Translations under genes and position numbers: made by a program
Assembly (NCBI RefSeq): GCF_947503375.1
Contig: NZ_CANNDQ010000001.1
Coordinates: 248,001 to 312,000 of the forward strand
DNA: 64,000 bases
Origin: an uncultured Psychroserpens sp.
GTDB lineage: Bacteria; Bacteroidota; Bacteroidia; Flavobacteriales; Flavobacteriaceae
Direction: 5' to 3'
In this document: positions 16,856 to 25,684 of the stretch, piece by piece
How the letters are laid out: every line of letters begins with the position of its first letter
How positions within the stretch are numbered: the first letter of the stretch is position 1
The notes under the pieces: generated by a model
The model's database searches: none
Told to the model about the DNA's origin: nothing
Seen by the model: the letters and a program-made list of their open reading frames with translations, nothing else

Positions 16856-17252
16856 TTTAGAGAAAGCTATCGATCATGCACTTTGGCTTAACTTTAAACA
16901 TAGAGTAGATGGAAAGATCTTTGGTGTTATTCAAAGCATAGAAGGTGATTACTTGATTAGCGATGTCAATCATCCATCTTTAAAAGGAGAAGACTTTGAG
17001 GTTTTACCTAGAGATTATTCCAATATGACCTTTAAACATATTGGTCATATTGGTATGGACATCAGTCCACTCTCACATTGGGAGAGTATTGAAGGTATGT
17101 TCACTACAACTCACGGAGAGGTATTAAGATTTATCTTATCTCATAAAATTCCACTTGAGATGTTTATTCGTTATGAACTGGCCTGTCGTGGTCATGATGA
17201 AAATCATAAATGGGTGGGGTTTGAAAAAGCTGAAAAGATTTGGCTTAAATAA
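16827..17252 (+). pseudogene. conserved hypothetical gene interrupted by an early TGA
   Basis: The downstream frame is open far 5' of the first TTG at 16953 and reads RQANLEKAIDHALWLNFKHR before it. An ATG in this frame at 16827 gives MTKKI and then TGA at 16842-16844. A single C-to-T change in CGA (Arg) would create the stop. The intact product would be about 141 aa. Translation from TTG 16953 would give 99 aa but drop a conserved-looking N-terminus. I therefore call it a nonsense-mutated gene, or a recoded one. Confidence 0.6.
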
Positions 17253-17267
17253 TTGAATACAATTCTT

Positions 17268-17296
17268 AAAACTCATAACATTAGTTGTGAGTTTTT
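17268..17296 (+). terminator. terminator closing the mobile-element operon
   Basis: aaaactca (17268-17275) pairs with tgagtttt (17288-17295), extended by imperfect inner pairs, then TTTT. It separates the mobile cargo from the defence-like operon. Confidence 0.65.
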
Positions 17297-17366
17297 ATCT
17301 ATTATTTTAGGTAATAAGTTTTTAATAAAAAAGTTTTTAAATGGATTAAAGAATAAAGCTTTATGT

Positions 17367-17374
17367 TATTTTTG
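17367..17374 (+). promoter_or_regulatory. -7 box TATTTTTG of the DUF4007 operon
   Basis: This matches TAnnTTTG, 58 bases before the DUF4007 start. The leader holds an inverted pair taatag / ctatta (about 17397-17421) that could be an operator. No good -33 TTG is seen. Confidence 0.45.
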
Positions 17375-17431
17375 ATTATGCATATCAGCTATACATAATA
17401 GCTTAAACTACGAACTATTATTTAAAAATAA

Positions 17432-18280
17432 ATGACAGATAACTTAACTTTCTCTGGACACGACACATTTCATTGCAGATTATTTTGGTTAAAAAAAGGC
17501 TATGATTATCTATCTAATGAAGATAAATTTAAAGACGATTCTGGAATAGAATTAGGAGTAGGTAGAAATATGGTTAATTCCATACGATTTTGGTTAAAAT
17601 CATTTGGTGTTGTCAAAAATGGGAATAATATAAACCCTTTGTTTAAAAAACTACTTGATAATAATGGATGGGATCCATATTTAGAGAATGAAGCAACTCT
17701 AAATCTTCTCCATTATGAATTATGTGCAAACGAGCATTCTTCTATTTACAATCTAATTTTTAGAGAGTTGAGAAAGATAAAACCTGAATTCACAAAACAA
17801 CATTTTGTGAATTTTGTTAAAGATTTAGATGCTTCACAAAATAAAGGTATTTTGGAAAAAGACTTCTCAGTTTTTCTAAGAACTTACAGTTCTAAAGGAG
17901 ATAAAAGTAAAGAGGATAATTACAGTGGATTAATGACTGAATTATCCTTAATCAAAGTTGTTGGTGAAGATCAAAAAAAAGCAAAACGATACAGGATTGA
18001 GAACAATAATCAAGACAATATTCCTGTTGAGATTTTACTTTACTGTATAATAAGTAACAATAATTATAATAATTCAATTAGTTTCAAGAGTTTATATTCT
18101 GATAAGAAAGGAATCGGAAACATCTTTTGTTTTGATCAAGACAAATTAGAAAATAAGCTTTTTGACATTGCAGAAAAATTTGAATTTGTGACATATAATA
18201 GTGAAGCAGGTATTAAAGAACTTCAATTTAAAAGTAAACCTTCTGCTTTAGAAATATTGAAATTGTATTATGAAGAATAA
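17432..18280 (+). CDS. DUF4007 family protein
   Basis: The product is 282 aa with the family hallmark FSGHDTFHCRLFWLKKG (7-23) and LGVGRNMVNSIRFWL. The rest is helical with no catalytic motif. I know of no established biochemical function for DUF4007; in my recollection it occurs beside large ATPases and PAPS-reductase-like proteins in defence neighbourhoods. It is the first gene of a tight operon: the ATPase gene starts inside its last codons, so the proteins are probably made in fixed ratio and may form a complex. Confidence 0.85.
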   Translation: MTDNLTFSGHDTFHCRLFWLKKGYDYLSNEDKFKDDSGIELGVGRNMVNSIRFWLKSFGVVKNGNNINPLFKKLLDNNGWDPYLENEATLNLLHYELCANEHSSIYNLIFRELRKIKPEFTKQHFVNFVKDLDASQNKGILEKDFSVFLRTYSSKGDKSKEDNYSGLMTELSLIKVVGEDQKKAKRYRIENNNQDNIPVEILLYCIISNNNYNNSISFKSLYSDKKGIGNIFCFDQDKLENKLFDIAEKFEFVTYNSEAGIKELQFKSKPSALEILKLYYEE

Positions 18281-21200
18281 GATGTCTCAATCGATTAATA
18301 TAATTAGAGATGATAATCGAAAATTCGATTATTATGTAACACCTAATGCAAAAAAAACAGCAAATGAAATTTTCGAAAATTTTAATCGAGGTATACACTC
18401 GTTTAACTTAATAGGTTCTTTTGGAACTGGAAAATCTTCGTTTCTATGGGCATTAGAAAAATCTTTAAAAGACAACCGAGACTACTTTAATACTGCCTTT
18501 AATGGCAAAACAGAATTTGTTAAACTAGTAGGTGATTATCAGTCGCTAAAATCGGCTTTAAATGAGGAATTTAATATCACTGAAGACTTTTCTAGTAACC
18601 AAAAACTATTTGATGCAATTTTTCAGAGGTATGAAAAATTAACTAAGAAAAAAGGTCTATTAATAATTACTATTGATGAATTTGGTAAGTTTCTTGAATT
18701 TGCAGCTAAAAACAATCCTGAAGACGAGGTTTATTTCATTCAAAAATTAGCAGAATTTGTTAATTCTCCTGATAGAAACATCATTCTTTTAACATCACTG
18801 CATCAAAGTATAGAGTCTTACGGTTATGCTTTAAATAAAAAAGAAATTCAAGAATGGCGAAAAATTAAAGGAAGGTTCAAAGACTTAACCTTTAATGAAC
18901 CTATTGAACAACTATTATTTTTAGCGACATCATATCTTTCAAAAAGAGAAAACAGAAAAGAGAGCACTTCTAATAACAGTAAATTAATAGCTGAATTTAA
19001 TCTATTCAATATAAAAAGTGATTACTTAGAGAAAATAGAAAATCAATTGTCTCCTTTAAGTGCGATAAGTGGTTATACATTAGCTATAGCCTTGCAAAGA
19101 TATGGGCAAAACGAAAGGTCTTTATTTACTTTTCTAAACTCTATTAAGTTCTCTGAAATAGAGCATTTGGATTCAGGTTTCGAAATAGCGGAAATTTACG
19201 ATTACTTATTTGAAGAGTTCTATAACTTCATAATAAGTAAATCTAATCCTGATTATTCAAATTGGTCTGCAATTAAAGACGCGATAGAAAGAGCTGAAAT
19301 AATTCCTGATATTGATGTAAAGCTTTCAGATAAATTAATAAAATCATTAGGAATTCTGTCTATTTTCTCAAGAAAAGGATCTAGAATTAATGACAAATTC
19401 TTTAATAATTATTTCAAAGAAAGTTATTCTGAAAATCAAATTTCAGAAGTAATCAGATTGTTGAAAAATCATCAAATAATAAGGTTTAGTAACTTTGATT
19501 CTTCATATAAGTTAGCCGAAGGTACAGACCTTGATATTGATAAGGCTATTATGGAAGCCGAGAATCAAATAGATGACTCAATAGATGTTTTATCAAAATT
19601 AAACTCTCATTTCGACTTCCCAATTATCACCGCTAAATCAATAACATATAAACTAGGGACACCACGTTTATTTGAGTTCCAACTCACAAATATTTTATCT
19701 AGTGAAAAACCACTTAATGAAATTGATGGTTTTATTAATCTTATTTTTAATGAAAAGAAAATTGCAGCAAAAGAGGTATTAGAGTTTTCTAAAAACAAGC
19801 CTACTTTATATGGTATATTTTTAAATACGTCAGGGATTTTTGAAACTTTATTTGAAATAGAAAAAACAAATAAGGTCTTAAAAAATGTTCAAAATGAGAA
19901 TGACAGAGTAGCTATAAAAGAGTTAAAATCTATTATTAATAGCCAGGAAAAATTACTCAATCATTATGTAATGGACAGCTTATATTCTAATAGAGTTACC
20001 TGGTATGCTAATGGTAAAGAATTAAAAATTAGAGATAAGAAAGAGTTCAATAAAGCTTTATCATCTCTTTGTGCAGACATCTATAATCAAACACCTAGAA
20101 TTCAAAACGAATTAATTAATAGACATAAAGTGTCAGGTTCAATTGCTCATGCTAGAAAGAATTTTTGGAAAGCTTTAGTAAACCATTATCAAAAACAAGA
20201 CTTAGGTTTTGATAACACAAAATGGCCTGCTGAAAAAACGATCTATTACACGTTATTAAAACAAACAGGAGTACACACAAAATCAGATGGTTATTACACT
20301 TTTACAAGACCAAATACAAGAGATTTCATTCAATTATGGGATATTAGTAATTCGTTTTTAGATGAGGCTAAATCTTCAAGAAAAAGCCTATTAGATTTCA
20401 TTAACTTATTGAGTTCAGCCCCTATAAAATTAAAGCAAGGTGTTATAGATTTTTGGATACCAACATTTTTATTTATCAAAAGAGGTGATTTTGCCCTTTA
20501 TGGAGACAATGGTTTTATTCCATATTTAGATGAAAACATTCTTTATATGATGACTCGTAATCCAAAAGAATATTCAATCAAAAGCTTTGAATTAAATAAG
20601 CTAAGACTTAATCTCTTTAATAAATACAGAGATTTTCTTCGTCAAGATAATCGTTCAACTTTAGATACAGATTCTTTCATAGAAAGTATAAGACCTGTTT
20701 TAATTTTTTACAGAGATTTGGAGGAGTATAGTAAGAATACTAAAACAATCTCTCCTGAAGCTGTAAAATTAAGAGAGGCCATAAGCAAAGCTAAAGATCC
20801 TGAAAAAACTTTTTTCGAAGACTTTCCTAGCTCATTAGGTTATACCTTGAAAGAATTATCCTCAAGCAATAAGGTTTTTGAAAATTACATCATTGATTTT
20901 CAAAATAAAATTCAAGAAATAAAAGGCTCTTTTGAAGATTTACTTAACCGTTTTGAGTTATTTATCTGTAATGAAATTGTAGGCAAAAAAGTTGATTTTA
21001 AAACATATAAATCAATTCTGCAAAAACGTTTTGAATCTATTAAGGAACACGAAGCACTAACTAAACACAAAATATTTTTATTAAGAGTACAATCTCAATT
21101 AGATGACAGAAATAGCTATCTAATGTCTATTTGTCAAGCATTAATAGGAAAACCATTAAATCAAATTAAGGATTCTGATGAAAAGCAACTAATGGAAAAA

Positions 21201-21458
21201 ATGGCATCTATAGTTAAAGAATTAGACAACCTTGTTGATTTAAATAAAGTAAAAGTTGATGAAGGAGAACTTTTAATAAAGTTCGAATTGACTACTAAAA
21301 ATGATGGAGGCAAAGAACAAATCGTTAGAATCCCAAAAAATAAGCGAGAAGAATTAGATAAGAAAGTGGAAGACATTTCGTCTCAATTAGATAAAAACGA
21401 GAGCTTAAAAATACCTATATTAGTATCTCTTTTAAAGAAAGCGTTAGAGAAACAATGA
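18270..21458 (+). CDS. large P-loop ATPase of the DUF4007 operon (BrxC-like in outline)
   Basis: The product is 1,062 aa (ATG 18282 is an alternative start). Walker A is GSFGTGKSS (49-57), Walker B is LLIITIDEFGK (130-140), and a sensor-like IILLTSLHQS lies at 171-180, so the ATPase core occupies the first 250 or so residues. The remaining 800 residues are helical, lysine/glutamate-rich and unassigned. The start YYVTPNAKKTANEIF followed soon by the P-loop recalls BREX ATPases such as BrxC, but I cannot confirm homology. It overlaps DUF4007 by 11 bases and the PAPS-reductase-like gene by 4. Confidence 0.75.
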   Translation: MKNKMSQSINIIRDDNRKFDYYVTPNAKKTANEIFENFNRGIHSFNLIGSFGTGKSSFLWALEKSLKDNRDYFNTAFNGKTEFVKLVGDYQSLKSALNEEFNITEDFSSNQKLFDAIFQRYEKLTKKKGLLIITIDEFGKFLEFAAKNNPEDEVYFIQKLAEFVNSPDRNIILLTSLHQSIESYGYALNKKEIQEWRKIKGRFKDLTFNEPIEQLLFLATSYLSKRENRKESTSNNSKLIAEFNLFNIKSDYLEKIENQLSPLSAISGYTLAIALQRYGQNERSLFTFLNSIKFSEIEHLDSGFEIAEIYDYLFEEFYNFIISKSNPDYSNWSAIKDAIERAEIIPDIDVKLSDKLIKSLGILSIFSRKGSRINDKFFNNYFKESYSENQISEVIRLLKNHQIIRFSNFDSSYKLAEGTDLDIDKAIMEAENQIDDSIDVLSKLNSHFDFPIITAKSITYKLGTPRLFEFQLTNILSSEKPLNEIDGFINLIFNEKKIAAKEVLEFSKNKPTLYGIFLNTSGIFETLFEIEKTNKVLKNVQNENDRVAIKELKSIINSQEKLLNHYVMDSLYSNRVTWYANGKELKIRDKKEFNKALSSLCADIYNQTPRIQNELINRHKVSGSIAHARKNFWKALVNHYQKQDLGFDNTKWPAEKTIYYTLLKQTGVHTKSDGYYTFTRPNTRDFIQLWDISNSFLDEAKSSRKSLLDFINLLSSAPIKLKQGVIDFWIPTFLFIKRGDFALYGDNGFIPYLDENILYMMTRNPKEYSIKSFELNKLRLNLFNKYRDFLRQDNRSTLDTDSFIESIRPVLIFYRDLEEYSKNTKTISPEAVKLREAISKAKDPEKTFFEDFPSSLGYTLKELSSSNKVFENYIIDFQNKIQEIKGSFEDLLNRFELFICNEIVGKKVDFKTYKSILQKRFESIKEHEALTKHKIFLLRVQSQLDDRNSYLMSICQALIGKPLNQIKDSDEKQLMEKMASIVKELDNLVDLNKVKVDEGELLIKFELTTKNDGGKEQIVRIPKNKREELDKKVEDISSQLDKNESLKIPILVSLLKKALEKQ

Positions 21459-22594
21459 ATAAACCAAGACATATACTAGGTATATCAGGAGGAAAAGATA
21501 GTGCAGCCTTGGCTATTTACCTCAACGATAAATATCCGTCGATGAATTTTGAGTATTATTTCTGTGATACAGGAAAAGAATTAGACGAAACCTATGAGTT
21601 AATTGATAATCTCGAGAATTATTTAGGCAAAAAAGTATTAAGGTTAGAAAATGAGGAATTGAAAAGCTCTAATGACGCTCCTTTTGACTACTATTTTAAG
21701 TCCTTTAGAGGTTATTTACCCTCTCCTCAGGCTCGTTGGTGTACTGCTCTTATGAAATTAAAGCCATTTGAAAAATTCGTTAATGGTCAACCAACTATTT
21801 CTTATGTAGGAATACGAGGCGATGAGGAGCGTGAGGGGTATATTTCGAGAGCGAATAATATTCAATCTATCTTCCCTTTTAGAAAAAATATTTGGAGTAA
21901 TGATGTATTGACAAAAATTTTCAATCCTAAAAATCAAGAACAAGTACTTTCTTTGTTCAATGCATATCATAAAGGAACTAATTTTAATAAAGTTTTAGAG
22001 ATACTTAATGAGCCTATAACATTTGATAGAAACTATAAGTCTGAAACTGCAAAAGCAATTAATCATAAACTAAACGCCTCGTTAGATTTAGGGGTTCCTG
22101 AATTTAATAGAACTATTTTTGATTTCTTAAAAACCACAGAATATCCTTTGGCTAATCAAATTGACTTTGAACTACTTGACAATGAAGATGTTTTAGTAAG
22201 GGATGATATATTTAAAATCCTTAGGGATACAGGAATTGGAGTCCCAAAGTATTATGAAAAAATTGAGTTTGAAGTAGATGGACAAAAAGGAGAATATGCA
22301 CGGAGCCGATCGGGTTGTTTCTTTTGTTTTTTCCAACAAAAAATTGAGTGGATTTGGCTATATGAACAACACCCTGAGCTCTATAAAGAAGCTATGACAT
22401 ATGAAAATGAAGATGAAATGTTTACTTGGGTGCCTAATGAATCTCTTGAGGAACTAATTCACCCTGAAAGAATCCAAGATATTAAATTGGGACATATAAA
22501 ACGTTCTAATAAAGAAAAATCAAAATCGTCACCTTATCTTTTAGATATTCTTGAAGATACTGAACGGGATGGCTGTAATACTTGTTTTTTATAA
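21455..22594 (+). CDS. PAPS-reductase-like ATP pyrophosphatase (DndC/BrxP-type)
   Basis: This 379-aa protein has the PP-loop SGGKDS (11-16), a CDTGKELDETYEL segment and PQARWCTALMK (Cys96), typical of the PAPS reductase superfamily. Cysteine pairs CFFC (288-291) and CNTC (374-377) with Cys96 could bind an iron-sulfur cluster, as in DNA-sulfur-modifying DndC. Sulfate-assimilation genes are absent nearby, and the operon with DUF4007 and a large ATPase points to a nucleic-acid modification or defence role. The start overlaps the ATPase stop by 4 bases. A role in DNA phosphorothioation is inference only. Confidence 0.85.
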   Translation: MNKPRHILGISGGKDSAALAIYLNDKYPSMNFEYYFCDTGKELDETYELIDNLENYLGKKVLRLENEELKSSNDAPFDYYFKSFRGYLPSPQARWCTALMKLKPFEKFVNGQPTISYVGIRGDEEREGYISRANNIQSIFPFRKNIWSNDVLTKIFNPKNQEQVLSLFNAYHKGTNFNKVLEILNEPITFDRNYKSETAKAINHKLNASLDLGVPEFNRTIFDFLKTTEYPLANQIDFELLDNEDVLVRDDIFKILRDTGIGVPKYYEKIEFEVDGQKGEYARSRSGCFFCFFQQKIEWIWLYEQHPELYKEAMTYENEDEMFTWVPNESLEELIHPERIQDIKLGHIKRSNKEKSKSSPYLLDILEDTERDGCNTCFL

Positions 22595-22596
22595 AA

Positions 22597-22985
22597 ATGA
22601 AGATAAGTGATCTAATTAATTCTATTAAAGAGTTTTTCCTAGATTTTCTGGGTTATTTCGCCCCAGGTTTTTTCTATTAATTCTATTAGATACTACCTTA
22701 AATGATGAGTTAAAGATTCCCGCTTCGTCCTTTTTGAATGGAGAAAGTAAATATGTTGTTTTTGCTTTTCTAGCATATATTATAGAAGACACTAAAATTA
22801 ATAGTTGTAGACTTGCTTTTTGTGATGAACTCTAATAGTATTTTAATTTGTAAACTGAATATTTTATGTATTTTGAACATGTAATTAAAATACCAACTAA
22901 GCTAGAAACCGAAAAAGAGTTAAAAACTATATCAGTTAATTCAATTTATTTGATATATTTGATTGCATATTTTCTCCCTATATAA
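22597..22985 (+). pseudogene. frameshifted membrane-protein gene, fourth gene of the DUF4007 operon
   Basis: An ATG two bases after the previous stop opens MKISDLINSIKEFFLDFLGY and ends at TAA 22678-22680. The -1 frame, entered at the T6 run near 22668-22673, continues LILLDTTLNDELKIP...SKYVVFAFLAYII to a stop at about 22833. One missing T explains the shift. A further short open piece from 22866 (YFEHVIKIPTKLE, ending in YLIYLIAYFLPI) may be the C-terminal part. The product looks like a small multi-pass membrane protein. The rest of 22595-23118 shows no other gene. Confidence 0.55.
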
Positions 22986-23118
22986 TTAACAAAGAGTGAT
23001 TACGCATTAACTATAATTGTTTTAGCGTGATTAAGCTGTTTTTTAAATTAACATCATCCCATATTGAATACTCAAATAGATTCTTAAAGTGATGGTTATA
23101 ATTCTTGTCTTATAAAAT

Positions 23119-24153
23119 ATGATTATTAGAGTAACCAACTGGAAAATTTCTACTTTATTGAAAAGGTGGGATAAAATTAATGAGCAACCTGAATACCAAA
23201 GAGGCTTGGTTTGGTCTAATGAAAAATCAGCTCTTTTAATAGACTCCATATTAAGAGGAATTGATATCCCAAAAATTTATCTAAGAATAATAAAAAACAA
23301 AATTCATGAATATGAAGTTGCTGATGGACAACAAAGATTAAACGCTATTTACGAATTTTATGATAATAATTTTAAACTCATTGATAAATCAATTAAGGGA
23401 TTAAGTGTCGGAAAAATTGGAAACTCTCACATAGGAGGAAAAAGATTCGATACTCTTCCAATAGATATGAGAGAAAAATTTTTAAATTATGAGGTTACTA
23501 TTTCATTAATTGAAAGTTGCAGTGAAAATGAAGTTCGTACACTTTTCGGTAGATTACAAGAAGGTGTTACATTAAATCCGGCAGAAAAAAGGCATGCAAT
23601 AATAAGCACAGTTGGAAAACATATTGAAAGTATAGTCCTTAACCACAAATTCTTTTCTGGCACTAAAATATCAAAAAAAAGATATAAGCATAGTGATTAT
23701 TTAGCTCATGTTTTTGCTCTCATATTTTATACTAATTCAGAGGATTTAAAAGCTGGTTTGCTTGAGAGAATGTATCTGAATCAAGCAATAATTGTAGATC
23801 AAAATCAGTTAAGAAAAATAGATTACATTTTAGATTTATTATATGACATTGACACTTTCGGTGGTAAAAGAATAGTAAATAAATACTCATTTATAGACAT
23901 TTTTTGGTTTCTATATAAGAATATCAATAATAAGACTCTAAACGTTGAAAAATTTAAATCAGGATTTGATGATTTTGAAAGAGAGAGATTATTTTATAAA
24001 AATGATTTAGAAACTTTGTTAGAGTTAAATACAGATTATTACAAAAATTTATACGATTACATTTTGGCTTTTGACAGATCTGGAGCTTTAAAAGACAATA
24101 TTGAAACCCGAAGCAATGTATTCAAAAAAACATTTTCAAAACACATAAACTAG
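23119..24153 (+). CDS. DUF262 protein (ParB/GmrS-like nucleotide-binding domain)
   Basis: This 344-aa protein has PEYQRGLVWS (24-33) and the signature ADGQQRLNAIYEF with DGQQR at 69-73, the nucleotide-hydrolysis motif of DUF262. In SspE, GmrSD and BrxU the domain senses or acts on modified DNA and is fused to an HNH (DUF1524) nuclease. No HNH motif is seen in the C-terminal half here, so cutting activity would need a partner. It is followed 3 bases later by a SIR2 gene, which suggests a sensor-effector pair. It lies downstream of the PAPS-reductase-like gene. Confidence 0.85.
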   Translation: MIIRVTNWKISTLLKRWDKINEQPEYQRGLVWSNEKSALLIDSILRGIDIPKIYLRIIKNKIHEYEVADGQQRLNAIYEFYDNNFKLIDKSIKGLSVGKIGNSHIGGKRFDTLPIDMREKFLNYEVTISLIESCSENEVRTLFGRLQEGVTLNPAEKRHAIISTVGKHIESIVLNHKFFSGTKISKKRYKHSDYLAHVFALIFYTNSEDLKAGLLERMYLNQAIIVDQNQLRKIDYILDLLYDIDTFGGKRIVNKYSFIDIFWFLYKNINNKTLNVEKFKSGFDDFERERLFYKNDLETLLELNTDYYKNLYDYILAFDRSGALKDNIETRSNVFKKTFSKHIN

Positions 24154-24156
24154 TAT

Positions 24157-25017
24157 ATGGTATTTTCTGATGATAAATTTCCTGAAGAACTTTTAGAAAA
24201 CTTTCAAAACAATAGAGGGGCCTTTTTCGTTGGTGCAGGCATGTCTATTGAAGCTGGTTTACCTAGTTGGGGACAATTGATAACTAATCTAATTGATTTA
24301 GCAGAAAACAAAGCTTGGATATCAAAAGATCGAATATCTGAATATCGAAAATTACAGAAAGAAGGAAATCAGTTTTTACTTTTAGCTGAAGAATTAAAAG
24401 TAGAACTTGGGGATGATTTTTATGAATACATTGAGAATACTTTTGGAAATCCAAAAATCAATCCAACAAATACTATGATTTCTATTTTAGAAATTAAATC
24501 AAGTATGATAATTACTTCTAATTATGATATGTTAATTGAAAATGCATACATAAAGTTAAATGGAAGTATGCCATCAACATTCAAGTATAGTCAAAGTAGG
24601 GAGATAGCTAACAACTACTGGAAAGAAAAATTCTTTATTCTCAAAGTTCATGGTGACGCTAAAAGTGATGTAAATGGAATCATTCTCTCACAAAAAGACT
24701 ACAGGAAAACTCTTTATAGAGAAATCGGTTATAAAAGTATTTTGCAATCAATTTTTTCTACAAAATCAATTTTCTTTGTTGGAACTTCAATGACTGACCC
24801 TGAATTTAATTTGCTATTAGACTATCTACACGAATCTTATCATGGTGGTGGTCCATCTCACTTCTTGCTAATTGAAGAAAGTAGTACGATGCCTGTTTTG
24901 CAAAAAAGATTTTCAGAAGATTTTAATATCAAAACAATAACTTATAAGAATGACTCAGGTAAACATTCTGAAATAAACGATTATATGATCGAACTTAATA
25001 AAAGAATTAATGCATAA
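24157..25017 (+). CDS. SIR2-family NADase-type defence effector
   Basis: This 286-aa protein is almost only a SIR2_2 domain: FFVGAGMSIEAGLPSW (GAGxS, 26-30), TSNYDMLIENA (120-124), KVHGD (His165) and FVGTSMTDPEF (207-217). Such SIR2 proteins in defence systems deplete NAD+ to abort phage infection, and the motifs needed for NAD binding are intact. It is 3 bases from the DUF262 gene and 12 bases from a broken P-loop gene, so the ancestral unit was a three-gene operon. The trigger is unknown. Confidence 0.88.
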   Translation: MVFSDDKFPEELLENFQNNRGAFFVGAGMSIEAGLPSWGQLITNLIDLAENKAWISKDRISEYRKLQKEGNQFLLLAEELKVELGDDFYEYIENTFGNPKINPTNTMISILEIKSSMIITSNYDMLIENAYIKLNGSMPSTFKYSQSREIANNYWKEKFFILKVHGDAKSDVNGIILSQKDYRKTLYREIGYKSILQSIFSTKSIFFVGTSMTDPEFNLLLDYLHESYHGGGPSHFLLIEESSTMPVLQKRFSEDFNIKTITYKNDSGKHSEINDYMIELNKRINA

Positions 25018-25028
25018 TAATATTCAGA

Positions 25029-25493
25029 ATGAATTTTTTATTGATTGCAGGGCAACCTAACACAGGAAAAGTGAAACTATTTATAGACTAGTTAACAAAA
25101 TAGCTTCTTTAGGGTCATTTACTTTAATTAATGGACGTATTCCTCCATCATTTGATGATCTCACTGCGCTTCTTAATGGCACTGATAAAACTGGCAAAGC
25201 TGTAAAGATTTTATTTCATTCTGCAACTGATGATATGAATTGTATTAATAGGCTCAAAAAACATATAAACACTCACAAACCAAACATTGTAATTACTAGT
25301 ATTAGAGATATTGGATGGGAAAGATCTGAAGTTTTAAAAATAGTTAGCAACAATTATTTTTTTGAAATCCCTCTAGCTAAAATTACAAGGAGGAACAACC
25401 ATAATCGTAGAGGTTTTTCTACACTTTGGTGATAAAGATTTATTAGATAATATAGTTAAGTTTATTATTGAAAAAACTCCTTTTAATTTATAA
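25029..25493 (+). pseudogene. frameshifted P-loop NTPase, third gene of the DUF262-SIR2 operon
   Basis: ATG 25029 reads MNFLLIAGQPNTGK, a Walker A that goes out of frame at aaaag (about 25070-25074) and stops at TAG. Adding one A restores GKSETIYRLVNKI and the frame then continues with SFTLINGRIPPSFDDLTALL and NIVITSIRDIGWER to about 25390. A second shift near 25395 is needed to read TTIIVEVFLHFGDKDLLDNI to TAA 25491-25493. The intact protein would be about 154 aa. Two lesions argue for a real pseudogene. Confidence 0.65.
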
Positions 25494-25528
25494 ATGAAGG
25501 TAGAGTTGTATTAGTTTATTTGCTTATA

Positions 25529-25675
25529 TTAATCTTTTTTATAAAAATAAGCATTCCCTTTCTTAACATATTTAAGCTTTCCTGCTTGTCTTAAATGCAT
25601 TAAATCACAAGATGAAACTTTAAGTGCTTTCATTGCTTCTTTACTACTTAAATATTTTGTTTTATCTATTTCCAT
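25529..25675 (-). CDS. 48-aa helix-turn-helix (excisionase/MerR-type) protein
   Basis: A short gene starting 10 bases after the GHKL ATPase stop. It reads YLSSKEAMKALKVSSCDLMH then LRQAGKLKYVKKGNAYFYKK, the pattern of an HTH_17/excisionase winged-helix DNA-binding domain at full length. Spacing and orientation suggest co-transcription with the ATPase gene, which it may help regulate or direct to DNA. Confidence 0.65.
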   Translation of the reverse strand: MEIDKTKYLSSKEAMKALKVSSCDLMHLRQAGKLKYVKKGNAYFYKKD

Positions 25676-25684
25676 AAGTAATCT

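Noticed and set aside
17432..22594. Calling the trio a BREX type 4 or Dnd system
   Set aside because: PglZ, BrxL, and DndB/D/E-type genes are absent and similarity of the ATPase to BrxC is only in outline.
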